Positions 44,475-54,091 are shown, counted from the first letter of the stretch. The stretch is DNA of 64,000 bases from Nocardioides sp. Iso805N (GCF_000364605.1 NZ_KB822579.1:310001-374000), one strand, 5' to 3'. Notes: generated by a model not told the origin, from the letters alone. Numbers and translations are program-made.

Positions 44475-47400
44475 GTGCAGAACCGACGCCCTGTCATCGT
44501 CTGCGGAATCGGCATCGCGGCAGCAGCCGCGACAGTCGTCTTCGCCACCATCTCGCTGGCGCAGCCCCAGCACTCGGGGCCGCCGGCATCGGGTGCCGAC
44601 GCGACGTCCCGCTCCTCCGTCGAGCGCGGTCACGCCGGCAGCGGTGGCGCCTCCGGCTCGACGAGCGGGAACGGCGAGCCGGCCTCGGTCGCCGATGCGT
44701 TCCGCAACGCGCCCACCGCGCAGCCGTCGCAGCAGCACGAGCACCCCGTGACGAGCGCACCAGTACGGCTGGACCCGGCGCATCCCATCGCCATGAACGA
44801 CCCTGCCCCGGCGGTCGGCGGCGCGGTGGCCACCGGCACCAACGCCACCCTGGCGACCACGGGCACCAACCTGAGCGCCACCGGCCCGGCCGGCGTACCG
44901 CTGGCGGACACGTTCACCCTGGCCAGCAGGCCGGACTCGAGCCACGTGCTCTACCTCGACCCGCGCGGCGCCGTCCTCACGGGCCGGGCCTGGACCGCCT
45001 ATGCCGGCTCTCCCTATCGCGGCAAGCCGCTGGCGCTGGCGGCGTACACCTTCGGCGACACCGACCCCGCTTTCGACGCCGACGACCTCACCCAGCTGCA
45101 GATCGCCTGGCAGGAGGTCGCGGCCGACTATGCCGCCTTCGACATCAACGTGACCCTGGCGCCGCAGGACGCCGCTGCGATCGGCCGCGACAGCACCGGT
45201 GACACGACCTTCGGGACCCAGGTGATGCTCACCTCCACGCCCGACCCGGCCAAGAAGGCCGGCGGCATCGCCTGGCTCGGCGCCTCCACCGGGTACGACG
45301 GCACCCACGACCCGATGTACTGGCAGCCGGCACTGGACTTCTCCTCCTCGGGCACGACCGGCCACAACATCGGCCAGACCGCTGCCCACGAGGCCGGCCA
45401 CACCTGGGGCCTGGTGCACGAGAGCGACTCCCGGCCGTACTACCCCGGCTCGACGACGTGGGGCCCGATCATGGGCACGTCCTACTACTCCGCGATGGGG
45501 CAGTGGTCGATGGGCGAGTTCAAGGGCGCACGGCTCAACATGAGTCGGACCGTGACCAACCCGACCACCAAGAAGACCACCGTGGTCTACTCCCACCAGG
45601 ACGAGGTGGGCACGATCAGGTCCGTCCTCGGCGGCGCTGAGTCCGACAACGGCCCGGACGCGAGTCCCACCGCCATCGCCGCCGGGCAGACCGTGGACGG
45701 CCTGATCACCAGCAACGCCGACACCGACTCGTTCACCTACACCGGAACCGGTGGCGTCCTGCTCCACGTCGCGCCGACCGCATCGATCAGCGACCTCGAC
45801 CTGGCGCTCGACGTCATCGACACCACCTCGACCGACGACCCGGTGCTCGCCTCCGGGTTGAACCCGCCGCTGCGGGTGCTCGCCTCTGGCGGGTATGGGT
45901 CGGTGGCCGGTGGCGAGGACTCGTCCTTCCTCATCCCGACCACCGACTCGGACCACACCTACCGGATCACGGTGGCCGGCGGCGGCAACGGCGCCTCGCC
46001 GTACGCCGACGCGACCGCCTACAGCTCCTACGGGTCCCTCGGTTCCTATTCCCTCAGCGTCACCGCCCAGCCGGACGGTTCGACCGGCGGCTCGGCCGAC
46101 GCCGGCGGTGCCGGTACCTCGAGTGGCAAGGGATTCACGTTCGACGCTGTCTCGGTGCTCACACGCACACCCGGCGTGGCGATGAAGTTCAAGGTGGACT
46201 ACGACCAGGGCGAGCTCGACCCGGCCGACGTGCTGTGGGCCTGGAAGTCGTCGAGGCCGAGCTGCGTGTTCAGCGGCGCGACGTCCGCCGAACCCCGACT
46301 CACCTGCCTCGCCACCGACACCGGCAGCGTCACCGTGACCGGCACCGCCACCCCGGCCGGATCCGCGCCGCAGAGCCGGTCGGTCACCTTCGCGCTGGCC
46401 GGCACCAAGCAGGCCGCACCGCAGCTCGGTCTGTCGGTGGCGGGCCAGTCGACGGATGCCGTATCGGTGTGCAGCGGCAACACCGGCGTGATCCGCGGCA
46501 CGATCCTCGACCAGTACGGGCGCCCGATCTACGGCGCCAACGTGCGGCTCTTCAGCGGGAGCGCCGTCACCATCCTCAAGAGCGACATCCACGGCTGGGT
46601 GACCGCGTCGATGTCCACCAAGCCGGCCGTCTCCTACAGCATCGACGGGCTGGCCACCGGCGTCTTCCCAGCACAGGCCACCCGCGTGGTGCGGACGGTC
46701 AGCACCACGCCGCCGCCATGCTTCGGCTCGGGCACCACCGTCACCCTCGGGCACGCCGACGTCACGGCGGTCCCCGGCGTGGCGACGCCGCTGACCGCGA
46801 CGGTCGCGGCCGGTAGCCTGCCTGTCACCGGCGTGCCCGTGTCGTTCACCGAGACGTACGCCGACGCCAACGGCAAGCAGGTGAGCAAGGCGCTGGGTGC
46901 GGCGACGACCAACGAGAAGGGCGTCGCGACGTACTCGCTCAAGGCGCTGACCACGACCCCCAACGGCACGCTGACCGCGACCGTCGCGAAGTCGACGATC
47001 GTGCCGGTGGCGCTCGTCTCCGCAGCCGGGACGCTGAGCGTGGCGACCTCGCCGACGATGGACTTCGACCCGTCGTCGTTCGCCATCAACGGCGACACCG
47101 AGTTCACCGCGACCGGCCATCACGAGGACCACCTCATCAGCGGCGTCGCCGCCACCGTCGCGGGTCGGCTGACGGCCGGCTGGGGCGCGACCGCGATCAC
47201 CCCGGCCGGCATCCCGGTGACGGTGGCGGTGACCTACCCGAACCCCAAGGGCGGTGCCGACCTGCGGCGCACGTACGCCGGCACCACCGCCGCGAACGGC
47301 TGGTTCCGGATCGGCGTGCTCAACCCGCCGGCCGGCAAGGTCACCGTCCTGGCGGCCCGCTCGACCTACCTCCCGGCGGTGGCGGAGGTGCCGTTCGACG

Positions 47401-47741
47401 ACGCCGATGGCGGCCAGGCCTCCTTCACCGTCTCGAAGTGGAACGGCCTGATGACGCCGGCCGCCGCCACGATCGCGCCAGGTCAGACGGTCTACCTGAC
47501 CGCGACACTGGTCTCACCGATCCTCGACGGCTCTCCGCGCAAGGCCCCCGCCACGAACCTCACCTTCACCGCGCGGTGGGTCTCCGCGGACGGCAAGCGC
47601 TACGCGGTCTGGCCGAAGCTGACCTCCAGGAGCTCCGTCGCGGCGCTCGGCACCCCCGGCCTCGGGGCCGGGACCATCACCATCACGCCGGTGGCCAGCA
47701 CTGCTTACACCGCCGTCGCGAGCACCGTCACGATCCAGTAG
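44475..47741 (+). CDS. secreted metzincin-type metalloprotease with PPC- and Ig-like domains
   Basis: 1088 residues. Signal-anchor-like N-terminus with hydrophobic VIVCGIGIAAAAATVVFATI (residues 7-26), then a long Ser/Gly/Thr/Ala linker. The zinc motif HEAGHTWGLVHES (His 305, 309 and 315; Glu 306) is an exact HExxHxxGxxH, and WGPIMGTSYYSAMGQWS downstream supplies the Met-turn, so the catalytic core is complete. A pre-peptidase-like beta domain follows (GLITSNADTDSFTYTGTGGV), then repeated beta-sandwich segments up to the end. No sortase motif. Expected to be exported and to cleave proteins outside the cell. The 5' start at GTG 44475 is a guess. Confidence 0.8.
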   Translation: MQNRRPVIVCGIGIAAAAATVVFATISLAQPQHSGPPASGADATSRSSVERGHAGSGGASGSTSGNGEPASVADAFRNAPTAQPSQQHEHPVTSAPVRLDPAHPIAMNDPAPAVGGAVATGTNATLATTGTNLSATGPAGVPLADTFTLASRPDSSHVLYLDPRGAVLTGRAWTAYAGSPYRGKPLALAAYTFGDTDPAFDADDLTQLQIAWQEVAADYAAFDINVTLAPQDAAAIGRDSTGDTTFGTQVMLTSTPDPAKKAGGIAWLGASTGYDGTHDPMYWQPALDFSSSGTTGHNIGQTAAHEAGHTWGLVHESDSRPYYPGSTTWGPIMGTSYYSAMGQWSMGEFKGARLNMSRTVTNPTTKKTTVVYSHQDEVGTIRSVLGGAESDNGPDASPTAIAAGQTVDGLITSNADTDSFTYTGTGGVLLHVAPTASISDLDLALDVIDTTSTDDPVLASGLNPPLRVLASGGYGSVAGGEDSSFLIPTTDSDHTYRITVAGGGNGASPYADATAYSSYGSLGSYSLSVTAQPDGSTGGSADAGGAGTSSGKGFTFDAVSVLTRTPGVAMKFKVDYDQGELDPADVLWAWKSSRPSCVFSGATSAEPRLTCLATDTGSVTVTGTATPAGSAPQSRSVTFALAGTKQAAPQLGLSVAGQSTDAVSVCSGNTGVIRGTILDQYGRPIYGANVRLFSGSAVTILKSDIHGWVTASMSTKPAVSYSIDGLATGVFPAQATRVVRTVSTTPPPCFGSGTTVTLGHADVTAVPGVATPLTATVAAGSLPVTGVPVSFTETYADANGKQVSKALGAATTNEKGVATYSLKALTTTPNGTLTATVAKSTIVPVALVSAAGTLSVATSPTMDFDPSSFAINGDTEFTATGHHEDHLISGVAATVAGRLTAGWGATAITPAGIPVTVAVTYPNPKGGADLRRTYAGTTAANGWFRIGVLNPPAGKVTVLAARSTYLPAVAEVPFDDADGGQASFTVSKWNGLMTPAAATIAPGQTVYLTATLVSPILDGSPRKAPATNLTFTARWVSADGKRYAVWPKLTSRSSVAALGTPGLGAGTITITPVASTAYTAVASTVTIQ

Positions 47742-47765
47742 CCACCGGTGCAGCCGCCCCGGTGG
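47742..47765 (+). terminator. short hairpin right after the metzincin stop
   Basis: ccaccgg (47742-47748) pairs with ccggtgg (47759-47765) around a 10-base loop, starting at the base after the TAG. No T-run follows. Possible terminator, weak. Confidence 0.4.
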
Positions 47766-47839
47766 GCCAGGCTCGTCGAAGGGTCACTTTCCGCCGGTCG
47801 AGTGTCCCGGCAACGTCGTCCGCATGGCATGCTCACGCC

Positions 47840-48325
47840 GTGGCGAAGGCATCGAGCGGCACCCCGGCGACCGTCGCGCTGACCCGGGCGGGCGTGGCCT
47901 TCACCCTGCACGCCTACCAGCACGACGAGTCATCCAGGTCGTACGGCGAGGAGGCCGCCGAGCTGCTCGGCGTGGACCGGGCCCGGATATTCAAGACACT
48001 GGTGGCCGATGTGGGCGGCCGGCTGACGGTCGCCGTCGTACCGGTCGCGCACCAGCTCGACCTCAAGGCACTGGCCCGTGCGTGCGGGGCGAAGAAGGCC
48101 GAGATTGCGGATCCGGCCGCAGCCACCCGCAGCAGTGGCTACGTGCTGGGCGGCATCTCGCCGATCGGCCAGCGCACGCCGCTGCCGACCGTCGTGGATG
48201 CAAGCGTCACCGAGTTCGCGTCGGTCTTCGTCAGCGCCGGGCGCCGCGGACTGCAGCTGGAGCTGGCACCGGCCGACCTGGTCAGTCTCACGCGAGCCGT
48301 CACCGCGGCGATCGCCACCTTGTAG
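47840..48325 (+). CDS. ybaK: YbaK/EbsC-type Cys-tRNA(Pro) deacylase
   Basis: 161 residues, GTG start. The whole protein is one YbaK domain: FTLHAYQHDESSRSYGEEAA, ARIFKTLVADVGGRLTVAVV (the Lys-Thr-Leu-Val signature), GAKKAEIADPAAATRSSGYV and LGGISPIGQRTPLPTVVD. It hydrolyses mischarged Cys-tRNA(Pro), a housekeeping trans-editing role. It lies between the metzincin and a SulP transporter on the same strand with a 54-bp gap to the latter; no functional link is seen. Confidence 0.9.
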   Translation: MAKASSGTPATVALTRAGVAFTLHAYQHDESSRSYGEEAAELLGVDRARIFKTLVADVGGRLTVAVVPVAHQLDLKALARACGAKKAEIADPAAATRSSGYVLGGISPIGQRTPLPTVVDASVTEFASVFVSAGRRGLQLELAPADLVSLTRAVTAAIATL

Positions 48326-48379
48326 TCGGTCGCCACGAGCGCCCGGATCCGGGGACCCGGCCGCTCGGCCACCGGTAGC

Positions 48380-50050
48380 GTGACCTGTGTGCCGATGCCG
48401 ATCCTCGGTTGGACCCGCGGCTACCGCCGCGCGTGGCTGCGTGGCGACCTCCTCGCCGGGATCACCGTCACCGCCTACCTGATCCCGCAGGTGATGGCGA
48501 ACGCGGAGCTCGCCGGTCTGCCCGCGGTCGTCGGCCTCTGGGCCGCCCTGGGCGCGTTGCTGGGCTACGTCCTGGTTGGCACGTCGCGGTTGCTCTCGAT
48601 GGGTCCGGAGTCGACGGCCGCGCTGATGACCGCGACCACGATCGCCGGTGTCTCCGCCGCCGACCGGCCCGAGACGGCGATGGCGCTCGCGCTGCTGGCC
48701 GCAGTCTTCTGCGTGATCGGCTGGGCCGCCCGGCTCGCGGCGCTGGCGGAGCTGCTCTCCAAGCCGATCCTGGTGGGGTACATGGCCGGCATCGCGGTGG
48801 TGATGATCACCTCGCAGCTCGACGAGCTGCTCGGCTTCACGATCCACGGCGACGGCTTCCTCCCCGAGGTCAGGTACGCCGTGACGCACCTCGGGCAGAC
48901 CCACGCGCCGACGCTGATCCTCGGCGGCTCCGTACTGGCCGGGCTGCTGATCGCCAGCAGGCTCTGGCCCAAGGCCCCGGTCGCGCTCTTCGGGATGCTC
49001 GCCGCGACCGCCGTCTCCAGCGCGCTCGACCTCTCCGACCACGGGGTTGCGACGGTGGGCCACATCGCCGCCGGGCTTCCCGACGTACGGCGTCCCGACC
49101 TGGCGCCGCACCAGTGGCTCGACCTGGTCGGGCCGGCGCTGGGGATCGCGTTCGTCACCTTCACCGACACGATCCTGACCGGGCGCGCTTTCGTCGTCGA
49201 GGGCGAGGGTCGGCCCGACGCGAAGCGGGAGCTGCTCGGGCTGGGCGCCGCGAATCTCGGGGCCGGGCTGCTGCAGGGTCTTCCGGTCAGCAGCAGCGGT
49301 TCGCGGACGGCGATCGCGCAGGCCGTCGGCGGGAAGTCGCAGCTCACCGGTGGGATCACGCTGGTGGCGACGGCTGTCGCCGTGCTGACGATCCGGCCGG
49401 TGCTGGAGGCGTTCCCGACGGCCGCGCTGGGTGCCGTCGTGGTCTATGCCGCGGTGCGGCTGGTCGACCTCCCGGAGATGATCCGATTCTGGCGCTTCCG
49501 GCACAGCGAGCTGGTGCTCGCGCTGGCGACAGCTGTCGCGGTGCTCGGCGTCGGCGTGCTCTACGGGATCGTGGTGGCGATCGGTCTCTCGGTGCTCGAC
49601 CTGCTGCGCCGGGTCGCCCGGCCGCATGACGCGGTCCTCGGCAACGTCCCGGGCCTGGCCGGGATGCACGACGTGGCCGACTACCCGGCCGCGCAGCCGG
49701 TGCCGGGGCTGGTCATCTACCGCTACGACTCACCGCTCTTCTTCGCCAACGCCGAGGACTTCCGCTCCCGAGCGCTCGGCGCGCTTGCTGACTATCCGGA
49801 CACGCGCTGGTTCGTGCTCAACACCGAGGCGATCAGCGGCATCGACGTCACCGCGGCCGATCTGCTGGAGGAGGTGCGTGCCGAGATGGCCGCGCGTGGT
49901 GTCGTGTTCGCTCTGGCGCGGCTGAAGCAGGACCTGCGCGACGCGCTGGCACCGACCGGGATCCTGGACCGCATCGGGCACGATCGGATCTTCCTGACGC
50001 TGCCGACGGCCGTGCTGGCGTTCGAGAGCTGGCACGCATCGCAACCCTGA
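48380..50050 (+). CDS. SulP-family anion transporter with STAS domain
   Basis: 556 residues. The membrane domain (about residues 1-410) has the SulP signature in helices 1-2 (DLLAGITVTAYLIPQVMANA) and repeated VVGLWAALGALLGYVLVGTS-type helices. The C-terminal STAS domain (about 430-550) shows GLVIYRYDSPLFFANAEDFR and LNTEAISGIDVTAADLLEEV. Sulfate or bicarbonate uptake is typical; the sulfatase island 7 kb away makes sulfate attractive but not proven. Start codon uncertain: GTG at 48380, or GTG at 48389 or ATG at 48395. Confidence 0.9.
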   Translation: MTCVPMPILGWTRGYRRAWLRGDLLAGITVTAYLIPQVMANAELAGLPAVVGLWAALGALLGYVLVGTSRLLSMGPESTAALMTATTIAGVSAADRPETAMALALLAAVFCVIGWAARLAALAELLSKPILVGYMAGIAVVMITSQLDELLGFTIHGDGFLPEVRYAVTHLGQTHAPTLILGGSVLAGLLIASRLWPKAPVALFGMLAATAVSSALDLSDHGVATVGHIAAGLPDVRRPDLAPHQWLDLVGPALGIAFVTFTDTILTGRAFVVEGEGRPDAKRELLGLGAANLGAGLLQGLPVSSSGSRTAIAQAVGGKSQLTGGITLVATAVAVLTIRPVLEAFPTAALGAVVVYAAVRLVDLPEMIRFWRFRHSELVLALATAVAVLGVGVLYGIVVAIGLSVLDLLRRVARPHDAVLGNVPGLAGMHDVADYPAAQPVPGLVIYRYDSPLFFANAEDFRSRALGALADYPDTRWFVLNTEAISGIDVTAADLLEEVRAEMAARGVVFALARLKQDLRDALAPTGILDRIGHDRIFLTLPTAVLAFESWHASQP

Positions 50051-50085
50051 CCGAGGCATCGTGCGACCGCGACGACGGCAGCGCC

Positions 50086-51339
50086 TCAGCCTCGACGCAG
50101 TCGCCCTGCGATGCGCTCCTTCAGTGATCGTCGCGCCGGCGCGCGCCGCGGCACCGGGACCCCGGCGCGCACGGCCGGATCGAAGTCCACCGCGGCGATG
50201 GCGTCGTCGAAGGCGGAGCCGTCCTCGCCCGGCTTGAAGATGTGGTCCAGTCCGTGCCGGTCGAGATAGCCGGCGTAGCGCTCGAACCGCTCCGCATGAC
50301 CTGAGACGGTCGGGCCGTAGTCGGCGCCGGCGGCGAGCACGGCGGCATCCGCCAGCTTCGGATCGCCGAGCGAGCGCACCACCAGGTGCGGGATCTCGTG
50401 ATAGCGGGCCAGCTCCAGGGTGCGGGAGTCGTGCGCGAGCACGTAGGCCGGCGTACCGGCGAGGAGAGCGGCGATGTTGCCGTGGATCCGGGTGCCGAAG
50501 CTGAAGTCGTAGCGGGAGAGCTCCCGGAGCCAGGTGGTCGAGTTGAGCGCCATCCAGGCCCGGCCGCCCGCGATCAGCGGATGCCCCGGTCGGGTCGGGA
50601 GCAGCGGGTCGCTCGCGCCCTTGCCGGCGTACTCCTCACCGAGCAGCAACCCCAGCGACTGCAGGTCCTGGGCGACGTAGTCCAGTCGGTCGTAGCGGGC
50701 GACGTTGTGCTCGATGATCGGACCCATCTCGCTCACGTACGGCGAGAGGTTCAGCGCGATGGGGGAGTCGGTCGTCAGCTCCGGCAGCGGCCGCAGCGCG
50801 AGATCGTCACCCCGCAGGAACATCGACGGGCAGCCGATGATGTCGACGGTGTCACTGGGGAAGCCGAGGCCGAGCAGGTAGTCGCGGGTGAACTCCCCGC
50901 GCACACCGATGGAGGGGCCACGCTCCAGCAGCGCGCCGACGAACCGCTTCACCGAGACGTCGATCTGGGAGGCGTGGTTGGCGTTCCACTCACCGTCGGC
51001 GCTGGCCTGCGCGCCGACCCCGATCACGGTGACGGGGATCTTCAGCCGCTCGATCAGGTCGCTGAGCGAGTCGAGCCGCTCCCGGAAGGTCCAGCGGAAC
51101 GCGTTGGCCAGCGGGATGACGAGGTGGTCGACGTGCTCGTGGTGCCAACCCGGATCCAGCCGGGGGCCGCGGGTGGGACCGGGCCGTACGTGGTTGCCAC
51201 GCGAGGCTAGCTGCCGCTCCACGGCGTAGGTGTAGAGCAGGTTGCCCAGGTTGTCGCCGAAGAGATTCTGCTCCCACTGCTCGTACGCGTGGGGGTTGGC
51301 GGTCGCCGGCTGGTAGGACCGGACGTAGACGTTAGTCAT
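50086..51339 (-). CDS. polysaccharide pyruvyl transferase family protein
   Basis: 417 residues from the ATG at 51339; an upstream TTG (51348) is less likely. Family landmarks: WEQNLFGDNLGNLLYTYAVE, VTVIGVGAQASADGEWNANH, PSIGVRGEFTRDYLLGLGFP and the core YDFSFGTRIHGNIAALLAGTPAYV, whose RIHG is the hallmark. The C-terminal basic tail is variable. It adds a pyruvyl group to cell-surface sugars or simply has the same fold; no sugar-synthesis genes lie next to it, so it is an orphan. Divergent from the M20 peptidase over a 57-bp A+T-rich gap. Confidence 0.78.
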   Translation of the reverse strand: MTNVYVRSYQPATANPHAYEQWEQNLFGDNLGNLLYTYAVERQLASRGNHVRPGPTRGPRLDPGWHHEHVDHLVIPLANAFRWTFRERLDSLSDLIERLKIPVTVIGVGAQASADGEWNANHASQIDVSVKRFVGALLERGPSIGVRGEFTRDYLLGLGFPSDTVDIIGCPSMFLRGDDLALRPLPELTTDSPIALNLSPYVSEMGPIIEHNVARYDRLDYVAQDLQSLGLLLGEEYAGKGASDPLLPTRPGHPLIAGGRAWMALNSTTWLRELSRYDFSFGTRIHGNIAALLAGTPAYVLAHDSRTLELARYHEIPHLVVRSLGDPKLADAAVLAAGADYGPTVSGHAERFERYAGYLDRHGLDHIFKPGEDGSAFDDAIAAVDFDPAVRAGVPVPRRAPARRSLKERIAGRLRRG

Positions 51340-51396
51340 AGTATCCAAACTGTATTACATAACTTTGATGACGCGACGACCCGATAGCGTAAGCAC
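51340..51396. promoter_or_regulatory. A+T-rich divergent promoter region
   Basis: The 57 bp between the pyruvyl transferase and the M20 peptidase are much richer in A+T than their surroundings. On the minus strand TAATAC (51357-51352) is a good -10 for the transferase. On the plus strand TAGCGT (51384-51389) lies seven bases before the M20 ATG, as in leaderless actinobacterial transcripts. No -35 boxes are convincing. Confidence 0.45.
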
Positions 51397-52713
51397 ATGC
51401 CCACCCCTCCTGTCCCGTCGGCTGCCGATGAGGTCGTCGAGATCGCCCGCGACCTGATCCGGATCGACACCTCCAACTTCGGGGACGACTCCGGGCCGGG
51501 GGAGCGGAAGGCGGCCGAGTACGTCGCCGGGCTCCTCGACGAGGTCGGCATCTCCTCGCGGCTGCACGAGCCCGCGACCGGCCGCACGTCGCTGGTCGCG
51601 CACTGGGGCGAGGACGCCCCCGACGGCCGCCCCGCGCTGCTGATCCACGGTCACCTCGACGTGGTGCCCGCAGAGGCCTCCGACTGGCAGGTCGACCCGT
51701 TCTCCGGGGAGATCCGGGACGACTACGTATGGGGTCGCGGCGCGGTCGACATGAAGGACTTCGACGCGATGGTGCTCAGCGTCGTGCGGGCCCGGCAGCG
51801 AGCCGGCCGTCCGCCGTCGCGCCGCGTCGTCCTCGCCTTCACGGCCGACGAGGAGGCCGGCGGCCATCTCGGCGCGCAGAAGCTGGTGGAGGACCTGCCC
51901 GAGGAGTTCGACGGCGTCACCGAGGGGATCGGCGAGGTCGGCGGCTTCAGCACCACCATCCGGGGCCGCCGGCTCTACCTGATCGAGGCCGCCGAGAAGG
52001 GGATGGCCTGGATGCGGCTGACCGCCCGCGGTACGGCCGGACACGGTTCGATGATCAACCGCGACAACGCGGTGGCCCGGCTGGCCGCCGCGGTCGCCCG
52101 GATCGGCGCGCACGAGTGGCCGGTGCAGCTGACCCCGACCATTCAGACCCTGCTGGCGGCGGTGGCCGAACTGGTCGGCACCGAGGCCACCCCGGAGAAC
52201 GCGGCCAGCCTGATCGAGGAGTTCGGCCCTGCTGCCCGCATGATCGGCGCGACGCTGAGCCATGTCACCAACCCGACCATGCTGGGCGCCGGGTACAAGG
52301 TCAACGTGATTCCGACCGAGGCGACCGCCCATGTCGACGGGCGCTTCCTGCCCGGTTACGAGGACGAGTTCTTCGCCGAGCTCGCGCGGCTGTGCGGCGA
52401 GGGCGTGGAGGTCGACTTCGTCTCCAACCAGCCCCCGTGGGAGACGCCTTACGAGGGCCAGGTGGTCGATGCCATGACGCGTTCGCTGCTCGCCGAGGAC
52501 CCTGGCGCCGCGGTGGCGCCGTACCTGATGTCGGCGGGGACCGATGCCAAGCACTTCACCAAGCTCGGCATCAAGACCTTCGGCTTCGCCCCGCTCCGGC
52601 TGCCCGAGGACCTGGACTTCACCGGCCTGTTCCACGGGATCGACGAGCGCGTCCCCACCGACGGGTTGGAGTTCGGCGCCCGGGTGATGGACAGGTTCCT
52701 CGACCAGGCCTGA
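51397..52713 (+). CDS. M20-family metallopeptidase
   Basis: 438 residues. LLIHGHLDVVPAEASDWQVD (metal His86), VWGRGAVDMKDFDAMVLSVV (Asp118 bridging), VVLAFTADEEAGGHLGAQKL (catalytic Glu) and GTAGHGSMINRDNAV of the lid domain are all present, as is the C-terminal LFHGIDERVPTDGLEFG metal His. Dizinc exopeptidase or deacylase acting in the cytoplasm on small peptides or N-acyl amino acids. The likely promoter is leaderless. It ends 6 bp before the convergent diguanylate cyclase gene. Confidence 0.9.
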   Translation: MPTPPVPSAADEVVEIARDLIRIDTSNFGDDSGPGERKAAEYVAGLLDEVGISSRLHEPATGRTSLVAHWGEDAPDGRPALLIHGHLDVVPAEASDWQVDPFSGEIRDDYVWGRGAVDMKDFDAMVLSVVRARQRAGRPPSRRVVLAFTADEEAGGHLGAQKLVEDLPEEFDGVTEGIGEVGGFSTTIRGRRLYLIEAAEKGMAWMRLTARGTAGHGSMINRDNAVARLAAAVARIGAHEWPVQLTPTIQTLLAAVAELVGTEATPENAASLIEEFGPAARMIGATLSHVTNPTMLGAGYKVNVIPTEATAHVDGRFLPGYEDEFFAELARLCGEGVEVDFVSNQPPWETPYEGQVVDAMTRSLLAEDPGAAVAPYLMSAGTDAKHFTKLGIKTFGFAPLRLPEDLDFTGLFHGIDERVPTDGLEFGARVMDRFLDQA

Positions 52714-52719
52714 CGCCGG

Positions 52720-53706
52720 TCAGGCTGCGACCACGCGGTCGCGGCCGGCCGTCTTGGCCCGGTAGAGCGCCTCGTCGGTGCGGTGCATGAGGTCGGTGAG
52801 GGTCTCGCCCGCACGGTGCACGACCAGGCCGATCGAGCAGGTCTGCCCCAGCGGTACGCCGCGCCTGATCCGCTCGGCGATCTGCGGAGCGGCGTCGATG
52901 TCGTAGAGGGCGAGGGCGAACTCCTCGCCGCCCCAGCGGGCACACACGTCGCCGGCCGGGACGACCTGCTCGATCACCCTGGCGAACGCGATCAGCATCT
53001 CGTCGCCGGCGAGGTGTCCGTGCGCGTCGTTGAACCGCTTGAAGTGGTCCAGATCCACCAGCAGTACGGCGACGGGCACGTGGTCCGCCAGCATGCGGCC
53101 CAGCTGTGCGTCCCAGTACCGCCTGTTCGCCAACCCGGTGAGCGGGTCCGTGGCGGCGAGCCGCTCGAGGTCGGCGCGGGCCGAGCGGAGCTTGTCGTTC
53201 AACCAGGCAGGCAGCTCCGCGACGGCGCTCCACACGATCAGCGCGATGCCGAGCCGGACGATGAGCTGCTCGGCCGGCACGGTGTGGTTGACCCGGATGA
53301 AGGTGGGCACGGTCGGGAGCAGCAGGATCAACGAGACTCCGCGGTCCTGGGTAAGCCCGGCGAACAGGAAGCCGAGCACCACCGCGCCCATGCAGAGCGT
53401 CGCCGCCACCGGTGCCGCGAACGACGCGCCGAGCATGCCCAGCAGGAGCATCACCGGCCAGGCCAACAGCGGCCACCGGGGTCGAAGCTGGTGGACGAGG
53501 ACCCAGAGCACTCCGGTGAGCGCGGTGGCGATCACGTAGTAGACGAACGACGCGCGGTCGAGCTCGTCGGTGGAGATGGACGCGAGCAGCCCGATGGTCG
53601 CGATCCCGAGCGAGCCGAACAGTCCGATCCGGTGCCACGCGGACACGTCGACGACCGATGCAGGAGATCGGTGCCGACCGTTGGGGTTGCGCTGCAGGCG
53701 GGGCAT
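52720..53706 (-). CDS. membrane-bound diguanylate cyclase (GGDEF domain)
   Basis: 328 residues from the ATG at 53706. About six hydrophobic helices (residues 28-170) are followed by a GGDEF domain: LERLAATDPLTGLANRRYWD, VDLDHFKRFNDAHGHLAGDE and the active site RWGGEEFALALYDID, GGEEF at residues 259-263. The RxxD inhibitory I-site five residues before is absent (PAGD there), so feedback inhibition by c-di-GMP is not expected. It makes c-di-GMP from GTP in response to something sensed at the membrane. No EAL domain. Confidence 0.9.
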   Translation of the reverse strand: MPRLQRNPNGRHRSPASVVDVSAWHRIGLFGSLGIATIGLLASISTDELDRASFVYYVIATALTGVLWVLVHQLRPRWPLLAWPVMLLLGMLGASFAAPVAATLCMGAVVLGFLFAGLTQDRGVSLILLLPTVPTFIRVNHTVPAEQLIVRLGIALIVWSAVAELPAWLNDKLRSARADLERLAATDPLTGLANRRYWDAQLGRMLADHVPVAVLLVDLDHFKRFNDAHGHLAGDEMLIAFARVIEQVVPAGDVCARWGGEEFALALYDIDAAPQIAERIRRGVPLGQTCSIGLVVHRAGETLTDLMHRTDEALYRAKTAGRDRVVAA

Positions 53707-53811
53707 CAAACGCCAGCGTAGGGAACAACACCCCGGGATGGGGACTCATGTCCGTCAACCGATCGGTCCGACCCGCGGACCGACCTGGGCCTGACGCCGC
53801 CGAACGCCACC

Positions 53812-54030
53812 TCAGGCCGTGCGAACGGCGCGGATGATCTTGCGACGAAGCACCACGCGACGGATGCCGTCGGAGCTGATCCGCACCCTGTCCAGCTCCC
53901 AACCGCCGTGCTCAGCTCGCTCGACGAGGAGCTTGGTGACGACGTTGCGGGAGAAGTCGCGGCTGAAGCTGATCTTGTCGAACTCCCACTCCACACCGGG
54001 GCGGGATGAACGTTGTTCGCGCTTGCTCAT
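53812..54030 (-). CDS. DUF5703 small protein
   Basis: 72 residues. The block NVVTKLLVERAEHGGWELDR, VRISSDGIRRVVLRRKIIRA is the DUF5703 core found in many actinobacteria; function unknown. Strongly basic C-terminus. It lies 61 bp downstream of the aldo/keto reductase on the same strand and may share its transcript. Confidence 0.8.
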   Translation of the reverse strand: MSKREQRSSRPGVEWEFDKISFSRDFSRNVVTKLLVERAEHGGWELDRVRISSDGIRRVVLRRKIIRAVRTA

Positions 54031-54091
54031 CGGATGCGGTTCCTCCTGTGGGCCAGGACGGCGCTCGGGCAGCGCCAGGGATCGGGTCGGA

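Noticed and set aside
44451..47132. 893-codon minus-strand frame opposite the metzincin
   Set aside because: It is Arg/Gly/Val-rich shadow sequence with no motif, while the plus strand has a signal peptide and zinc site.
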